A stretch of DNA of 64,000 bases. It comes from Melioribacter roseus. Lineage in GTDB: Bacteria; Bacteroidota; Ignavibacteria; Ignavibacteriales; Melioribacteraceae. The stretch spans positions 84,875 through 148,874 of the forward strand of contig DYSW01000001.1 in the NCBI GenBank assembly GCA_020726285.1. The letters are read 5' to 3'. Below the pieces are notes generated by a model. It ran no database searches, had not been told where the DNA came from, and saw only the letters and a list, made by a program, of their open reading frames with translations. Shown in pieces: positions 35,087 to 43,621 of this stretch. A program made the position numbers and the translations under genes. Positions within the stretch are counted from its first letter, which is position 1. Each line of letters begins with the position of its first letter.

Positions 35087-36226
35087 ATGAACTCAAATAG
35101 TAATTCTATATTAAATACAAAAAATCCCCTTGATCCAAATAAAGTTATTGTTGCAATGAGTGGCGGAGTTGATTCCTCAGTTGTTGCTATTTTGCTAAAA
35201 CAAAAAGGTTATGATGTAATTGGCGTAACTATGAAAACTTGGGGAAATAGACAAGATTCTACTGGAGCACCAAAGAAAATTAATGCTTGTTGCTCGCTCG
35301 ATGCAATTTTCGATTGTAAATCAGTAGCCAAACAATTTGGTTTTCAGCACTTTGTCGCCGATTTTTCAGATAGATTTGAAGAATTGATTATTGATAATTT
35401 CGTTGATGAATATCTACAAGGGCGTACGCCAAATCCTTGTGTTTTGTGTAATCGTAAAATAAAATGGGAAGAATTGCTAATTGAAGCGGATAAATATGGT
35501 GCAAAATACATTGCAACTGGGCATTATGCTCAAATAGGATTTTCCGAAATTGAGCAAAGATTTTTTCTAAAAAATGCAATAGATTCATCAAAAGACCAAA
35601 CTTATGCTCTTTGGGGTTTAACACAACAATCATTAAGCAGAACAATACTTCCACTTGGTGAGTTCAAGAAAGAAGAAGTACGTAAGATTGCCGAAAAATT
35701 CAATCTTTCTGTTGCAAAGAAGCCCGATAGTATGGAAATCTGTTTTGTGAACGACAATAATTATGAAAGATTTATTCGTGAACGCGTACCAGAAAAAGTT
35801 ACAAAAGTTACTGCTGGAAAAATATTCTACAATGGAGAAATTGTAGGAAAACACAAGGGAATTCCATTCTACACAGTCGGTCAAAGAAAAGGAATTGGAG
35901 TAACTTATCCTCATCCTGTATTTGTAAAAAAAATAGATGCTGAAAATAATTCCATCGAAATTGGAGATAAAGAGGCACTTTATTCAAAATCTGTAAAAAT
36001 CTCAAAATTAAATTTTATGAGCGTTAACAAATTGGAAATTGGTGAGAAAATCTTTGCGAAAATTCGATATTCCGATATAGTTGCTCCAGCAATTGTTACT
36101 TCGGTTCGAACTGATTTTCTCAAGATTGATTTTGCCGAGCCAAAATTTGCAATTACTCCAGGACAATCAGCCGTAATTTACAATGAATTTGGTCTACTTC
36201 TTGTCGGTGGAATAATTACAAATTAA
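35087..36226 (+). CDS. mnmA: tRNA-specific 2-thiouridylase MnmA
   Basis: MnmA thiolates U34 of tRNAs for Lys, Glu and Gln. The 379-residue protein has the PP-loop VAMSGGVDSSVVA (residues about 22-34), the catalytic Cys in PNPCVLCNRKIKW and the second Cys in DSMEICFVND, and the C-terminal KHKGIPFYTVGQRKGIG. All catalytic residues are intact. ATG 35087 is preferred over TTG 35069, which overlaps acpS. Its stop is immediately adjacent to the stop of the convergent ABC permease gene. Confidence 0.96.
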   Translation: MNSNSNSILNTKNPLDPNKVIVAMSGGVDSSVVAILLKQKGYDVIGVTMKTWGNRQDSTGAPKKINACCSLDAIFDCKSVAKQFGFQHFVADFSDRFEELIIDNFVDEYLQGRTPNPCVLCNRKIKWEELLIEADKYGAKYIATGHYAQIGFSEIEQRFFLKNAIDSSKDQTYALWGLTQQSLSRTILPLGEFKKEEVRKIAEKFNLSVAKKPDSMEICFVNDNNYERFIRERVPEKVTKVTAGKIFYNGEIVGKHKGIPFYTVGQRKGIGVTYPHPVFVKKIDAENNSIEIGDKEALYSKSVKISKLNFMSVNKLEIGEKIFAKIRYSDIVAPAIVTSVRTDFLKIDFAEPKFAITPGQSAVIYNEFGLLLVGGIITN

Positions 36227-37492
36227 TCAAAGATTTTTCATCTTTATCCAAGTCAAAACTTCCTTAAAATTTGGTTTTTTACCTGTTTGAAGAATTCCAA
36301 TTCTATAAATTTTGCCTGTAATAGGAAAAATTAAGATTAATGTAATAAAATTTACAGTAAGCGAAATTAAAAATTGATGCAAAGGAACGTCTATTAATCC
36401 CATTCTTGCTGGCATAACCATTATTGAAGTGAATGGAATCATAGAAGTTGAAACAGCAATTGAATTATTTGGATTGTTATGAACTGAAATAGCAATAAAA
36501 AATGGAATCATAACTAACATCATAAGTGGCCACATTCCAGATTGTGCATCTTGTTCATTATCGAAAATTGAGCCAACAGCTGCAAAAAGTCCTAAATAAG
36601 TTACAAGCCCAATTAAAAAGTTAACGAAATAATAAAGCCATTGCCATGCGGAAACAGAAACAATCAATTCAGGTGGAAGAAGATACCAACTTGAAGAAAG
36701 AATAAAAATTAATGGCAAAAGCCAAATTAACATCTGTGCAAGCGAAGTAATTGCCGAACCAAGAATTTTTCCAACAATTAATTCGTTGCTGCTTACCGAA
36801 GAAAGTAAAATTTCTACTATCCTGTTATTTTTTTCCTCGACAACTGCACGTAAAACCATTTGTCCAGAAAATAAAATACTGAGATAAAGCAGAAAAATGA
36901 ATAAAAAACTAAGAACTTCAGCACCAATTCCAGATTCTACAATTGAATCTTCGCTAACTTTAAGTTCGTCGTATCTAACATTTTCTTTTGCAAATTGAAT
37001 ATCGTTTTCACTAAGATTTTTTCCTTCAAAATAGAAAGAAATGATTGCTTGATTTATTATCCCAGAAAATCGATTGTGAATTTGTGAATTTTTAGGATTT
37101 CTTGAATAATAACTTACGTGTTTATCACTAATTGCTTTTTTTGGAATAAAGATGAGTGCAGAGATTGAATTATTTAATAAAAGAGGTTTTAACGAATTAA
37201 ATTCCTTGTTGAACTGAGTTCCCGGAATTTCACGAACATCAACAACATACTGAAAATCGTTTTTTAATTCAGAGTTTATAGATTTTTGCAAATGCTTTTC
37301 TAATCCAGCAACTTCAGAAAAAATTACAATCTGATGTTTATCCGTATCTTCTGATGAATAAATTAATACTTGAATTCCAATTGAAATCACGAAAATTCCT
37401 GGAATTAATAAAGTCATAAAAATGAAAGATTTTGCGAATAATTTATCTTTAAGTTCACGTTTTAGAATTCCAATTATTTTATTACTTAACAT
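36227..37492 (-). CDS. ABC-2 type transporter permease (NatB-like)
   Basis: The 421-residue protein has one N-terminal helix, a large extracytoplasmic region (about 50-190), then five or six C-terminal helices. It includes EEKNNRIVEILLSSVSS, the conserved cytoplasmic coupling segment of ABC-2 permeases, and GKILGSAITSLAQ. NatAB in Bacillus exports Na+; here substrate is unknown. The start at 37492 overlaps the ATPase gene by 11 bases, an arrangement seen in paired ABC genes. A longer in-frame start at 37564 would lie well inside the ATPase and is unlikely. Confidence 0.88.
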   Translation of the reverse strand: MLSNKIIGILKRELKDKLFAKSFIFMTLLIPGIFVISIGIQVLIYSSEDTDKHQIVIFSEVAGLEKHLQKSINSELKNDFQYVVDVREIPGTQFNKEFNSLKPLLLNNSISALIFIPKKAISDKHVSYYSRNPKNSQIHNRFSGIINQAIISFYFEGKNLSENDIQFAKENVRYDELKVSEDSIVESGIGAEVLSFLFIFLLYLSILFSGQMVLRAVVEEKNNRIVEILLSSVSSNELIVGKILGSAITSLAQMLIWLLPLIFILSSSWYLLPPELIVSVSAWQWLYYFVNFLIGLVTYLGLFAAVGSIFDNEQDAQSGMWPLMMLVMIPFFIAISVHNNPNNSIAVSTSMIPFTSIMVMPARMGLIDVPLHQFLISLTVNFITLILIFPITGKIYRIGILQTGKKPNFKEVLTWIKMKNL

Positions 37493-38405
37493 TTTTAACC
37501 TCATCAGTTTCATTTTCGGCGAGTTGGATAAATATTTCGTGTAATGAAATTTCATTTGCTGCAAATTTTGTAATATTCACTTTGTTGTTCAATAATTCCA
37601 ACAAAAATTGTTGATGTTCTGATTCATTTTTTAGTTTAATTGAAAATTGATTACCAAAATTTTCAATTTTTTCTACAAATCGCGAAGTTTTAAGAAAATC
37701 TAAATCAGAATCAGTATCAAGTAAAATTCTTCCTTTGGCAAAATTCTGCTTAATTTCTTTCAAATTTCCGTTAAGAATTATTTTACCTTCGTTTATCATT
37801 GCAATATTATCACAAAGTTTTTCTGCATAATCCATCAAATGAGTAGAAAGTATGATAATTTTTCCTTCCTTTTTCATTTCGATGATAATATCTTTTAGCA
37901 AATCAGTGTTAATTGGGTCAAGTCCAGAAAATGGTTCATCAAGAATTATGAATTCAGGATTATGCAAAATTGTTGAAATAAACTGAATTTTTTGCTGATT
38001 TCCTTTTGATAAATCTTCAATTTTGGAATTAGCTCTATCAGTTAAAGCAAATCGTTCAAGATATTCAAAAGCTTTCCTTTTTACTTTTTGGTTAATAATA
38101 CCTTTAATTTCTGCAAAAAATAGAAGTGTATCAATTACCTTCATTTTCTTGTATAAACCTCGTTCTTCGGGTAAATAACCAACTTTATCCTTAAAAGTAC
38201 TGTCAATTTTTTCCCCTTGGAACAATATTTCGCCTTCATCAGGCAAATAGATATTCATCAACATTCTAATTGTTGTGGTTTTACCCGCACCGTTTCTTCC
38301 TATTAATCCAAATACAGAATTTTCTGGAACAGTGAAATTAATATTTTTAACGGCTTGAATTTTGCCGAAATTTTTACTGAGATTTTGAATTTTTAAGACG
38401 CTCAT
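37482..38405 (-). CDS. ABC transporter ATP-binding protein (NatA-like)
   Basis: The 307-residue protein has Walker A GRNGAGKTT (about 37-45), a Q-loop GYLPEERG, ABC signature LSKGNQQK and Walker B FIILDEPFSGLDP with H-loop LSTHLMDYAE. A C-terminal DUF4162-like domain of about 90 residues is common in NatA-type ATPases. With the downstream permease it forms an exporter of unknown substrate. The 62 bases upstream hold no clear promoter match. Confidence 0.92.
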   Translation of the reverse strand: MSVLKIQNLSKNFGKIQAVKNINFTVPENSVFGLIGRNGAGKTTTIRMLMNIYLPDEGEILFQGEKIDSTFKDKVGYLPEERGLYKKMKVIDTLLFFAEIKGIINQKVKRKAFEYLERFALTDRANSKIEDLSKGNQQKIQFISTILHNPEFIILDEPFSGLDPINTDLLKDIIIEMKKEGKIIILSTHLMDYAEKLCDNIAMINEGKIILNGNLKEIKQNFAKGRILLDTDSDLDFLKTSRFVEKIENFGNQFSIKLKNESEHQQFLLELLNNKVNITKFAANEISLHEIFIQLAENETDEVKNVK

Positions 38406-38466
38406 ATATTATCTTATTTTATTTTTGAAATGGTTGAAACAATTTTAATAAAATAGAATCAAATAA

Positions 38467-39029
38467 GACAAAAAATACAATGAAGTACAAGATTTAGGAT
38501 ATTGTATTTCTTATTACAATATTAAAAGAAAAGAAGTTGAAAATTCTTATAGAATTAAAAAGTCGAATGGTGAAATTATTTACTTATTAGATAATTATGT
38601 ACTTATTTTTGATAGTAAAGGCAAACCAGTTGAAAAGTTGGAAGCAATACGAGATATTACGAAACAAAAGGAAATTGAACACGAATTAGTGAAGTATCAG
38701 TATTATCTCGAAGAGTTGGCGCAAGAACGGATTTCAAAGTTGAATGAATTAACTATAGATCTTGAAATTGAACTCGAAGAAAAACGTGAACGTGAAGAAG
38801 AGTTAATTAAAGCCAAAGAAATTGCGGAAAAAGCCGATAAGTTGAAATCTGAGTTTTTAGCCCAAATGTCCCACGAAATTCGAACTCCAATTAATACACT
38901 TGTTAATTTTAGCGGAATGGTTTTGGGATGGCACTTGTAAAACGGTATTGTGATATAAACAACATCAAAATTAATTTAGAAACTGAAGTTGGAAAAGGCA
39001 CAAAATTCACTTTTCTTTTTAATGCTTAG
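38467..39029 (+). pseudogene. Decayed PAS-histidine kinase gene with internal deletion
   Basis: After a stop at 38464-38466 an open frame without a good start runs 157 codons. It shows a PAS-like C-terminal part ([40 protein letters not shown]), a coiled-coil linker, and the HisKA H-box ([18 protein letters not shown]) with phosphoacceptor His. It stops at 38938. From 38925 a different frame encodes 34 residues that match the end of a HATPase domain: a G2-like GMALVKRYC and SEVGKGT-like ETEVGKGTKFTF, ending at 39027-39029. The N-, G1- and F-boxes are missing. This is a remnant formed by a deletion plus a frame change. It could not phosphorylate anything. Confidence 0.82.
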
Positions 39030-39678
39030 TAGTTTCAATCTTTTCTATTTTGGAATTTATTTTTAATTCATAATCAACTTTTTTCTTCGCATTTATTGCC
39101 TCAATCTTATCACTAAAATTTCCAATTATTACAACATAAAAAATTTTTCCGTCAACATTTTTTCTTTCAAGTCTGGATTTGTAACCCGATTTTATTGCTT
39201 TTTGAGATAAATTATCAGCATTTGCTTCTGTTAAATAAGCCGCAAGTTGAACTAAATATTCACTTTTGGCTTGATTTTCTAGTTGATTCGGCTTTTCAGT
39301 AATTTCACTTTTAGCAGAAAGATAGTTTGATGAAGGAAATCGATTTTTGAGTTCTGAATAGTACTTTTCTGCAGTTGTGTAATTTCCAATTGCGTAATTG
39401 AATGAATAAAGACGGAAATAAACAATTTCGTTGTACTTAAAATTGGAAAATTGCTCAAGAATTTGGATATATTTCATCTCAGCGTCTTTTCCGTTTTCAG
39501 TTAAAAGTGCATCAAGTAAAAAATATTCGGCAGAACCACCATCTTGAACTTTCATTTTTTGTAGAACTTGGTTAGCTTCCGATATTTTGCCTTGCTCAAT
39601 TAATTTGAGAACGTAAGAAAAATCACTTGCAACTGTAAGATTTGTAATAAAAAAGAGAAATAAAATTAGAGATTTCAT
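39019..39678 (-). CDS. Periplasmic TPR-like protein with SPOR domain
   Basis: The 219-residue protein starts with a signal peptide (residues 1-17), then shows helical repeats resembling TPR/Sel1-like units (about 25-110). A C-terminal SPOR domain (EYLVQLAAYLTEANADNLSQKA, ...FYVVIIGNFSDKIEA) follows. It is likely periplasmic and binds septal peptidoglycan. It starts one base before the miaB stop codon region and probably shares its transcript. The last bases overlap the kinase remnant on the other strand. Confidence 0.75.
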   Translation of the reverse strand: MKSLILFLFFITNLTVASDFSYVLKLIEQGKISEANQVLQKMKVQDGGSAEYFLLDALLTENGKDAEMKYIQILEQFSNFKYNEIVYFRLYSFNYAIGNYTTAEKYYSELKNRFPSSNYLSAKSEITEKPNQLENQAKSEYLVQLAAYLTEANADNLSQKAIKSGYKSRLERKNVDGKIFYVVIIGNFSDKIEAINAKKKVDYELKINSKIEKIETTKH

Positions 39679-40980
39679 CTATATAATTTCTCCGATTAAA
39701 GTTGATGAAGTTGCTTTTGAAATCTTAATTTGAACGTAATTCCCAATCGAGATATGCTCTTTAATCGGAAAAACAACAGTTTTATTCGTATCTGTCCTTC
39801 CTGAATACTCGCGAACAGATTTTCTACTATAATTTTCCACTAAAACTTCAACTACTTTTCCAATTAATTTTTGATTTTCTTCACTCGAAATTTTTTGTTG
39901 TAAATCAATAATTTCTGTTAATCGCCGAGATTTTGTAGCTTCATCAACATCATCTTCCATTTTATATGCTTTTGTTCCTTCACGTGGAGAATATTTGAAC
40001 ATAAAAGCACTATCATAACGGATTATTTTCATTATTTCCAAAGTAGAAAGGTGATCTTCTTCAGTTTCAGTCGGAAATCCTGAAATTATATCAGTAGAAA
40101 AACTTACTCCTGGAATAATTTGTTTAGCTTTTTTAATAATATTGAGATAATGATCAATTGTGTAAGTTCTGTTCATTAGTTCAAGAATTTTATTTGAACC
40201 AGATTGAATGGGGAGATGAATGTAATTGCAAATATTTGCATTTTCTGCCATCACATTAAGCAATTTTTCTGATAAATCTTGTGGGTGGGAAGTTGTGTAA
40301 CGTATTCGAATTGTATGATCCACATTTGCAACAGCAGAAAGCAAATCAGCAAAATCATGTTCATTATCAAGATATGAATTTACATTCTGACCAAGTAAAG
40401 TAATTTCCTTAAAGCCTCGTTTTGAAAGTTCTTTAACTTCTTCAACTATCGATATTAAACTTCTGCTTCTTTCTCTTCCTCGCGTGAAAGGAACTACACA
40501 AAATGTGCAAAATTTATCGCAACCACGCATTACTGAAATCCAAGCCGAAAGTCCATCTTCTCTATATGGGACAATATCATCATAAGTTTCTGTCCGCGAA
40601 AGTTGAACACCAATTCCTTTCTTTCCTTTTTCAGCTATAGAAATTAATTCTGGTAACCTTCTATATTCGTCTGGTCCAACAATTAAGTCAATTGCTTTGT
40701 TTTGCTCAGTTAAATTATCTTTTAATCTTTCAGCCATACAACCAATTATGCCAAGCAAAGCTGTTGGCTTTTCACGCTTAACTGTTTTCAAATTTCCTAA
40801 TCTACCATAAATACGTTGTTCGGCATTATCGCGAACACTACAAGTGTTAAGAAGAATTACATCAGCTTCGTGCTCATTTTCTGCAACAATAAAACCATTT
40901 TCTTTAAGTATAGAAAGTACAACTTCAGTATCAGCAAGATTCATCTGACAACCGTAAGTTTCAATATATATTTTTTTCAT
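39679..40980 (-). CDS. miaB: tRNA-2-methylthio-N6-dimethylallyladenosine synthase
   Basis: MiaB is a radical-SAM enzyme that methylthiolates i6A37 of tRNA. The 433-residue protein has the UPF0004 domain with Cys residues in ETYGCQMN, LLNTCSVR and GIIGCMAE. The radical-SAM CxxxCxxC is in RGCDKFCTFCVVPFTRGRERSR, and a C-terminal TRAM domain (about 370-433) follows. It is divergent from rpmH across a 198-base gap. A SPOR protein gene follows directly. Confidence 0.95.
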   Translation of the reverse strand: MKKIYIETYGCQMNLADTEVVLSILKENGFIVAENEHEADVILLNTCSVRDNAEQRIYGRLGNLKTVKREKPTALLGIIGCMAERLKDNLTEQNKAIDLIVGPDEYRRLPELISIAEKGKKGIGVQLSRTETYDDIVPYREDGLSAWISVMRGCDKFCTFCVVPFTRGRERSRSLISIVEEVKELSKRGFKEITLLGQNVNSYLDNEHDFADLLSAVANVDHTIRIRYTTSHPQDLSEKLLNVMAENANICNYIHLPIQSGSNKILELMNRTYTIDHYLNIIKKAKQIIPGVSFSTDIISGFPTETEEDHLSTLEIMKIIRYDSAFMFKYSPREGTKAYKMEDDVDEATKSRRLTEIIDLQQKISSEENQKLIGKVVEVLVENYSRKSVREYSGRTDTNKTVVFPIKEHISIGNYVQIKISKATSSTLIGEII

Positions 40981-41118
40981 TTTTCCCTTTCAAGAAAGCA
41001 TAAAATAAAGATAGATTATCTATTTTATATTAATGAATTAAATCTTTGTTTAACAATAATTTATTTACGGTTAAAATTTAATAAAATTCCATTATTGAGC
41101 ATAATATTTCGTTGAATT

Positions 41119-41150
41119 GTTGAATTCCCAACTTTTTTTTAATAACTTTA
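41119..41150 (+). promoter_or_regulatory. Possible promoter for rpmH-rnpA-yidC
   Basis: GTTG at 41119-41122 and TAACTTTA at 41143-41150 are spaced by 20 bases, resembling the Bacteroidota consensus with two mismatches. It lies 29 bases before rpmH. The 198-base gap holds no dnaA gene and no DnaA boxes that I could see. A direct repeat of GTTGAATT occurs at 41111-41126. Confidence 0.4.
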
Positions 41151-41178
41151 CTATTCAATTTTTTGAAAGGAGATAATT

Positions 41179-41325
41179 ATGAAAAGAACTTTTCAACCAA
41201 GCAATCGCAAAAGAAAAAATAAACATGGCTTTCGCGAAAGAATGGCTACCAAAAACGGTAGAGCAGTTCTTGCAAGAAGACGCGCAAAAGGCAGAAAAAA
41301 ACTAACTGTTAGTGACGAATATTAG
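41179..41325 (+). CDS. rpmH: 50S ribosomal protein L34
   Basis: The 48-residue basic protein begins [22 protein letters not shown] and ends [11 protein letters not shown]. It has the L34 signature in full. AAAGGAGA at 41166-41173 provides a strong ribosome-binding site. rnpA follows after five bases in the universal rpmH-rnpA order. Confidence 0.97.
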   Translation: MKRTFQPSNRKRKNKHGFRERMATKNGRAVLARRRAKGRKKLTVSDEY

Positions 41326-41330
41326 TAGTT

Positions 41331-41732
41331 TTGAAAGAATTTGGTCTTTCTAAAAGGGAAATAATTAGTCGAAAAAGAGAAATTGAAGTTTTATTTCAAT
41401 TCGGGAAGACCTTTTATTCTTCACAAAAAAAAATCAAGTTCCTTGTTTATTTAACTGAAAACCAATTTGAACATGGAGTTCGTGTGTTATTTTCTGTTCC
41501 CAAAAAATCTGGGAAAGCCTTTTGGCGAAATAGAATAAAAAGATTAATGCGTGAAATCTTTAGGCATAATAGAAACGAATTACCTGTTTTGCAACAAAAT
41601 CAAACCTTACTTATCGCTTTTTTACCATATGCAATTTATCAGAAAAGATTTCCAAATGTTAAATTACTTGATATCGAGAAAGAATTTTTGGAATTTGGTA
41701 AAATTATTAGAAAAAGTGAAATAATACCATAA
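41331..41732 (+). CDS. rnpA: Ribonuclease P protein component
   Basis: RnpA is the protein cofactor of RNase P. The 133-residue protein has the RNP signature KSGKAFWRNRIKRLMREIFRHN (about residues 57-78; the RNR core is RNRIKRLMRE). The N-terminal LSKREIISRKREIEVLF.FGK is typical. It starts with TTG directly after rpmH. The yidD gene that often lies between rnpA and yidC is absent; only 24 bases separate them. Confidence 0.92.
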   Translation: MKEFGLSKREIISRKREIEVLFQFGKTFYSSQKKIKFLVYLTENQFEHGVRVLFSVPKKSGKAFWRNRIKRLMREIFRHNRNELPVLQQNQTLLIAFLPYAIYQKRFPNVKLLDIEKEFLEFGKIIRKSEIIP

Positions 41733-41756
41733 AATGTTTAAAATATTAGGAAAATA

Positions 41757-43607
41757 ATGGATCGTCAAACCACCTTAGCTTTTGTTTTAATAGGATTCAT
41801 TCTTGTAATCTGGCTTTATTTTAATTCCCCACAGCCGACTGAAAATCAACCAAAACAAACATCCGAGCTTGTTGAGAAAGAGAAATCGGATGTAAAAGAA
41901 AGCAAAATTGTTAAAAATTCTGAAAATTCAGTGAAAGTTGAAACAGATTCATTAACTATAAAACAAAATAAAGAAAGAATAATTACAATAGAATCAGATC
42001 TGCTAAAGATTGAGTTATCAACTTATGGTGGAAATATTCATAAATATTTTCTTAAAAATTATAATACTTGGTATTTTGATGACTTACCTGAAAATACACC
42101 TTGGTTCAAAAAGTTTATTCAGCTTATAAATATTGATCGTGGAAATGAATTAGATCTTTCTTTTATAACTAAAAATGGAAAGTTAGTTGAAACTTCAAAA
42201 CTGGAATTCCAACTTGCGAACAAACCAAATTACTATAAAATTGATGAAAGTGATTCGCTTACTTTGGTTTTCACATTTCAATTTGACGAAACTCGCAGTG
42301 TACAGAAAATATTTAAATTTTATGGAAATTCATACCAATCCAAATTTGATGTAAAATTTAATAAAATGTCGGATTACATAACCGGAGAGAATTACGATAT
42401 TACCTGGAACAATGGAATAAATTTTGTTGAGCTCGATGCAACTCAAGAAGCAACTTACGCAACCGGGAATGCTTACACTGGCGGTGAACTATTCACGGCA
42501 GAAATTCCATCAGTTGGAGAAAAGAAGCAAAAAACGATTAATGGTAATATTGAGTGGGTTGGAGTAAAAAATAAATATTTTGGTTTTATTCTCGATCCAA
42601 TTAAAGATTACAACAATGGCGGTGCTTTTTTTGAAAGCGAAAAATTAGTAAATAAATATGGTGAAAAGGTTTATAATAAAATCTCATTTAAAGTGCCAAT
42701 TAAAAACTTAGATAATCACACGGATTCATTCCATTTTTTCGGTGGACCTTTACAATATGATATGTTAACAGACTACGAGAAAAAATATGAATCAATGGTA
42801 GATTTTGGTAGCTTTTTTGGAATTACACTATTAATTCGACCAATTTCCGAATATTTCCTTTTGCCATTACTTACTTTTTTACATTCATTTATTCCAAATT
42901 ATGGGATTGTGATTATTATTTTTTCTCTTTTAATAAAAATTGTGCTACATCCTTTAACTGATAAAAGTTTTCAATCAATGAAAAGAATGCAGCTTTTGCA
43001 ACCAGAAATAACAGCTATTAAAGAAAAATATGCCAACGACCAACAGAGAGTTCAGAAAGAAACAATGGCATTATATTCAAAATATGGTGTCAATCCAGCT
43101 GGTGGTTGCTTGCCTATGCTATTTCAGATGCCGATTTTGTTTGCACTCTTTGCATTTTTTAAGGTAGTTGTAGAATTACGCCAACAACCATTTTTTGGTT
43201 GGATTAATAATCTTTCAGAGCCCGATGTAATTGTAAAATTGCCGTTCAATATTCCATTTTTAGGACTCGACCAAATTAGTGGACTTGCAGTTTTGTTGGG
43301 TGTAACGATGTTTTTGCAACAGAAAATGACTATGAAAGACCCATCACAAAAAGCACTTGTTTATATTATGCCCGTAATGTTTACATTTATGTTCATGTCC
43401 TTTTCATCTGGATTAAATCTTTATTATTTAATGTTCAATATTTTTTCAATAACTCAACAATATTGGGTAAATAAAACAGGAATTCAGAAACTTGAAATAG
43501 TAGATCCCAAAAAGCAGAAAAAAGGTTTGATGCAAAAAATGATGGAAGCCGCTGAACAAAGCCAAAAAGTTAGAGCTGCACAAACAGCAAAAAACAAAAA
43601 AAGATAA
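41757..43607 (+). CDS. yidC: Membrane protein insertase YidC
   Basis: YidC inserts membrane proteins at the inner membrane. The 616-residue protein has an N-terminal helix (7-22), a long periplasmic domain as in Gram-negative YidC, and the conserved insertase core: FGITLLIRPISEYFLLPLL, LIKIVLHPLTDKSFQSMKRMQLLQPE, and YGVNPAGGCLPMLFQMPILFALF. The tail is basic (KNKKR). It follows rnpA. The mnmE/mnmG genes often found downstream are not here. Confidence 0.96.
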   Translation: MDRQTTLAFVLIGFILVIWLYFNSPQPTENQPKQTSELVEKEKSDVKESKIVKNSENSVKVETDSLTIKQNKERIITIESDLLKIELSTYGGNIHKYFLKNYNTWYFDDLPENTPWFKKFIQLINIDRGNELDLSFITKNGKLVETSKLEFQLANKPNYYKIDESDSLTLVFTFQFDETRSVQKIFKFYGNSYQSKFDVKFNKMSDYITGENYDITWNNGINFVELDATQEATYATGNAYTGGELFTAEIPSVGEKKQKTINGNIEWVGVKNKYFGFILDPIKDYNNGGAFFESEKLVNKYGEKVYNKISFKVPIKNLDNHTDSFHFFGGPLQYDMLTDYEKKYESMVDFGSFFGITLLIRPISEYFLLPLLTFLHSFIPNYGIVIIIFSLLIKIVLHPLTDKSFQSMKRMQLLQPEITAIKEKYANDQQRVQKETMALYSKYGVNPAGGCLPMLFQMPILFALFAFFKVVVELRQQPFFGWINNLSEPDVIVKLPFNIPFLGLDQISGLAVLLGVTMFLQQKMTMKDPSQKALVYIMPVMFTFMFMSFSSGLNLYYLMFNIFSITQQYWVNKTGIQKLEIVDPKKQKKGLMQKMMEAAEQSQKVRAAQTAKNKKR

Positions 43608-43621
43608 ATTTATGTTTGAAG

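Noticed and set aside
40816..41115. 99-residue plus-strand frame starting in miaB and running to the rpmH gap
   Set aside because: It begins opposite the MiaB N-terminus, has low-complexity Ile/Phe/Asn content, and no ribosome-binding site. It is most likely chance.
40981..41178. Possible replication origin beside rpmH
   Set aside because: No DnaA boxes (TTATCCACA-like) or dnaA gene are visible; the gap reads as a divergent promoter region.
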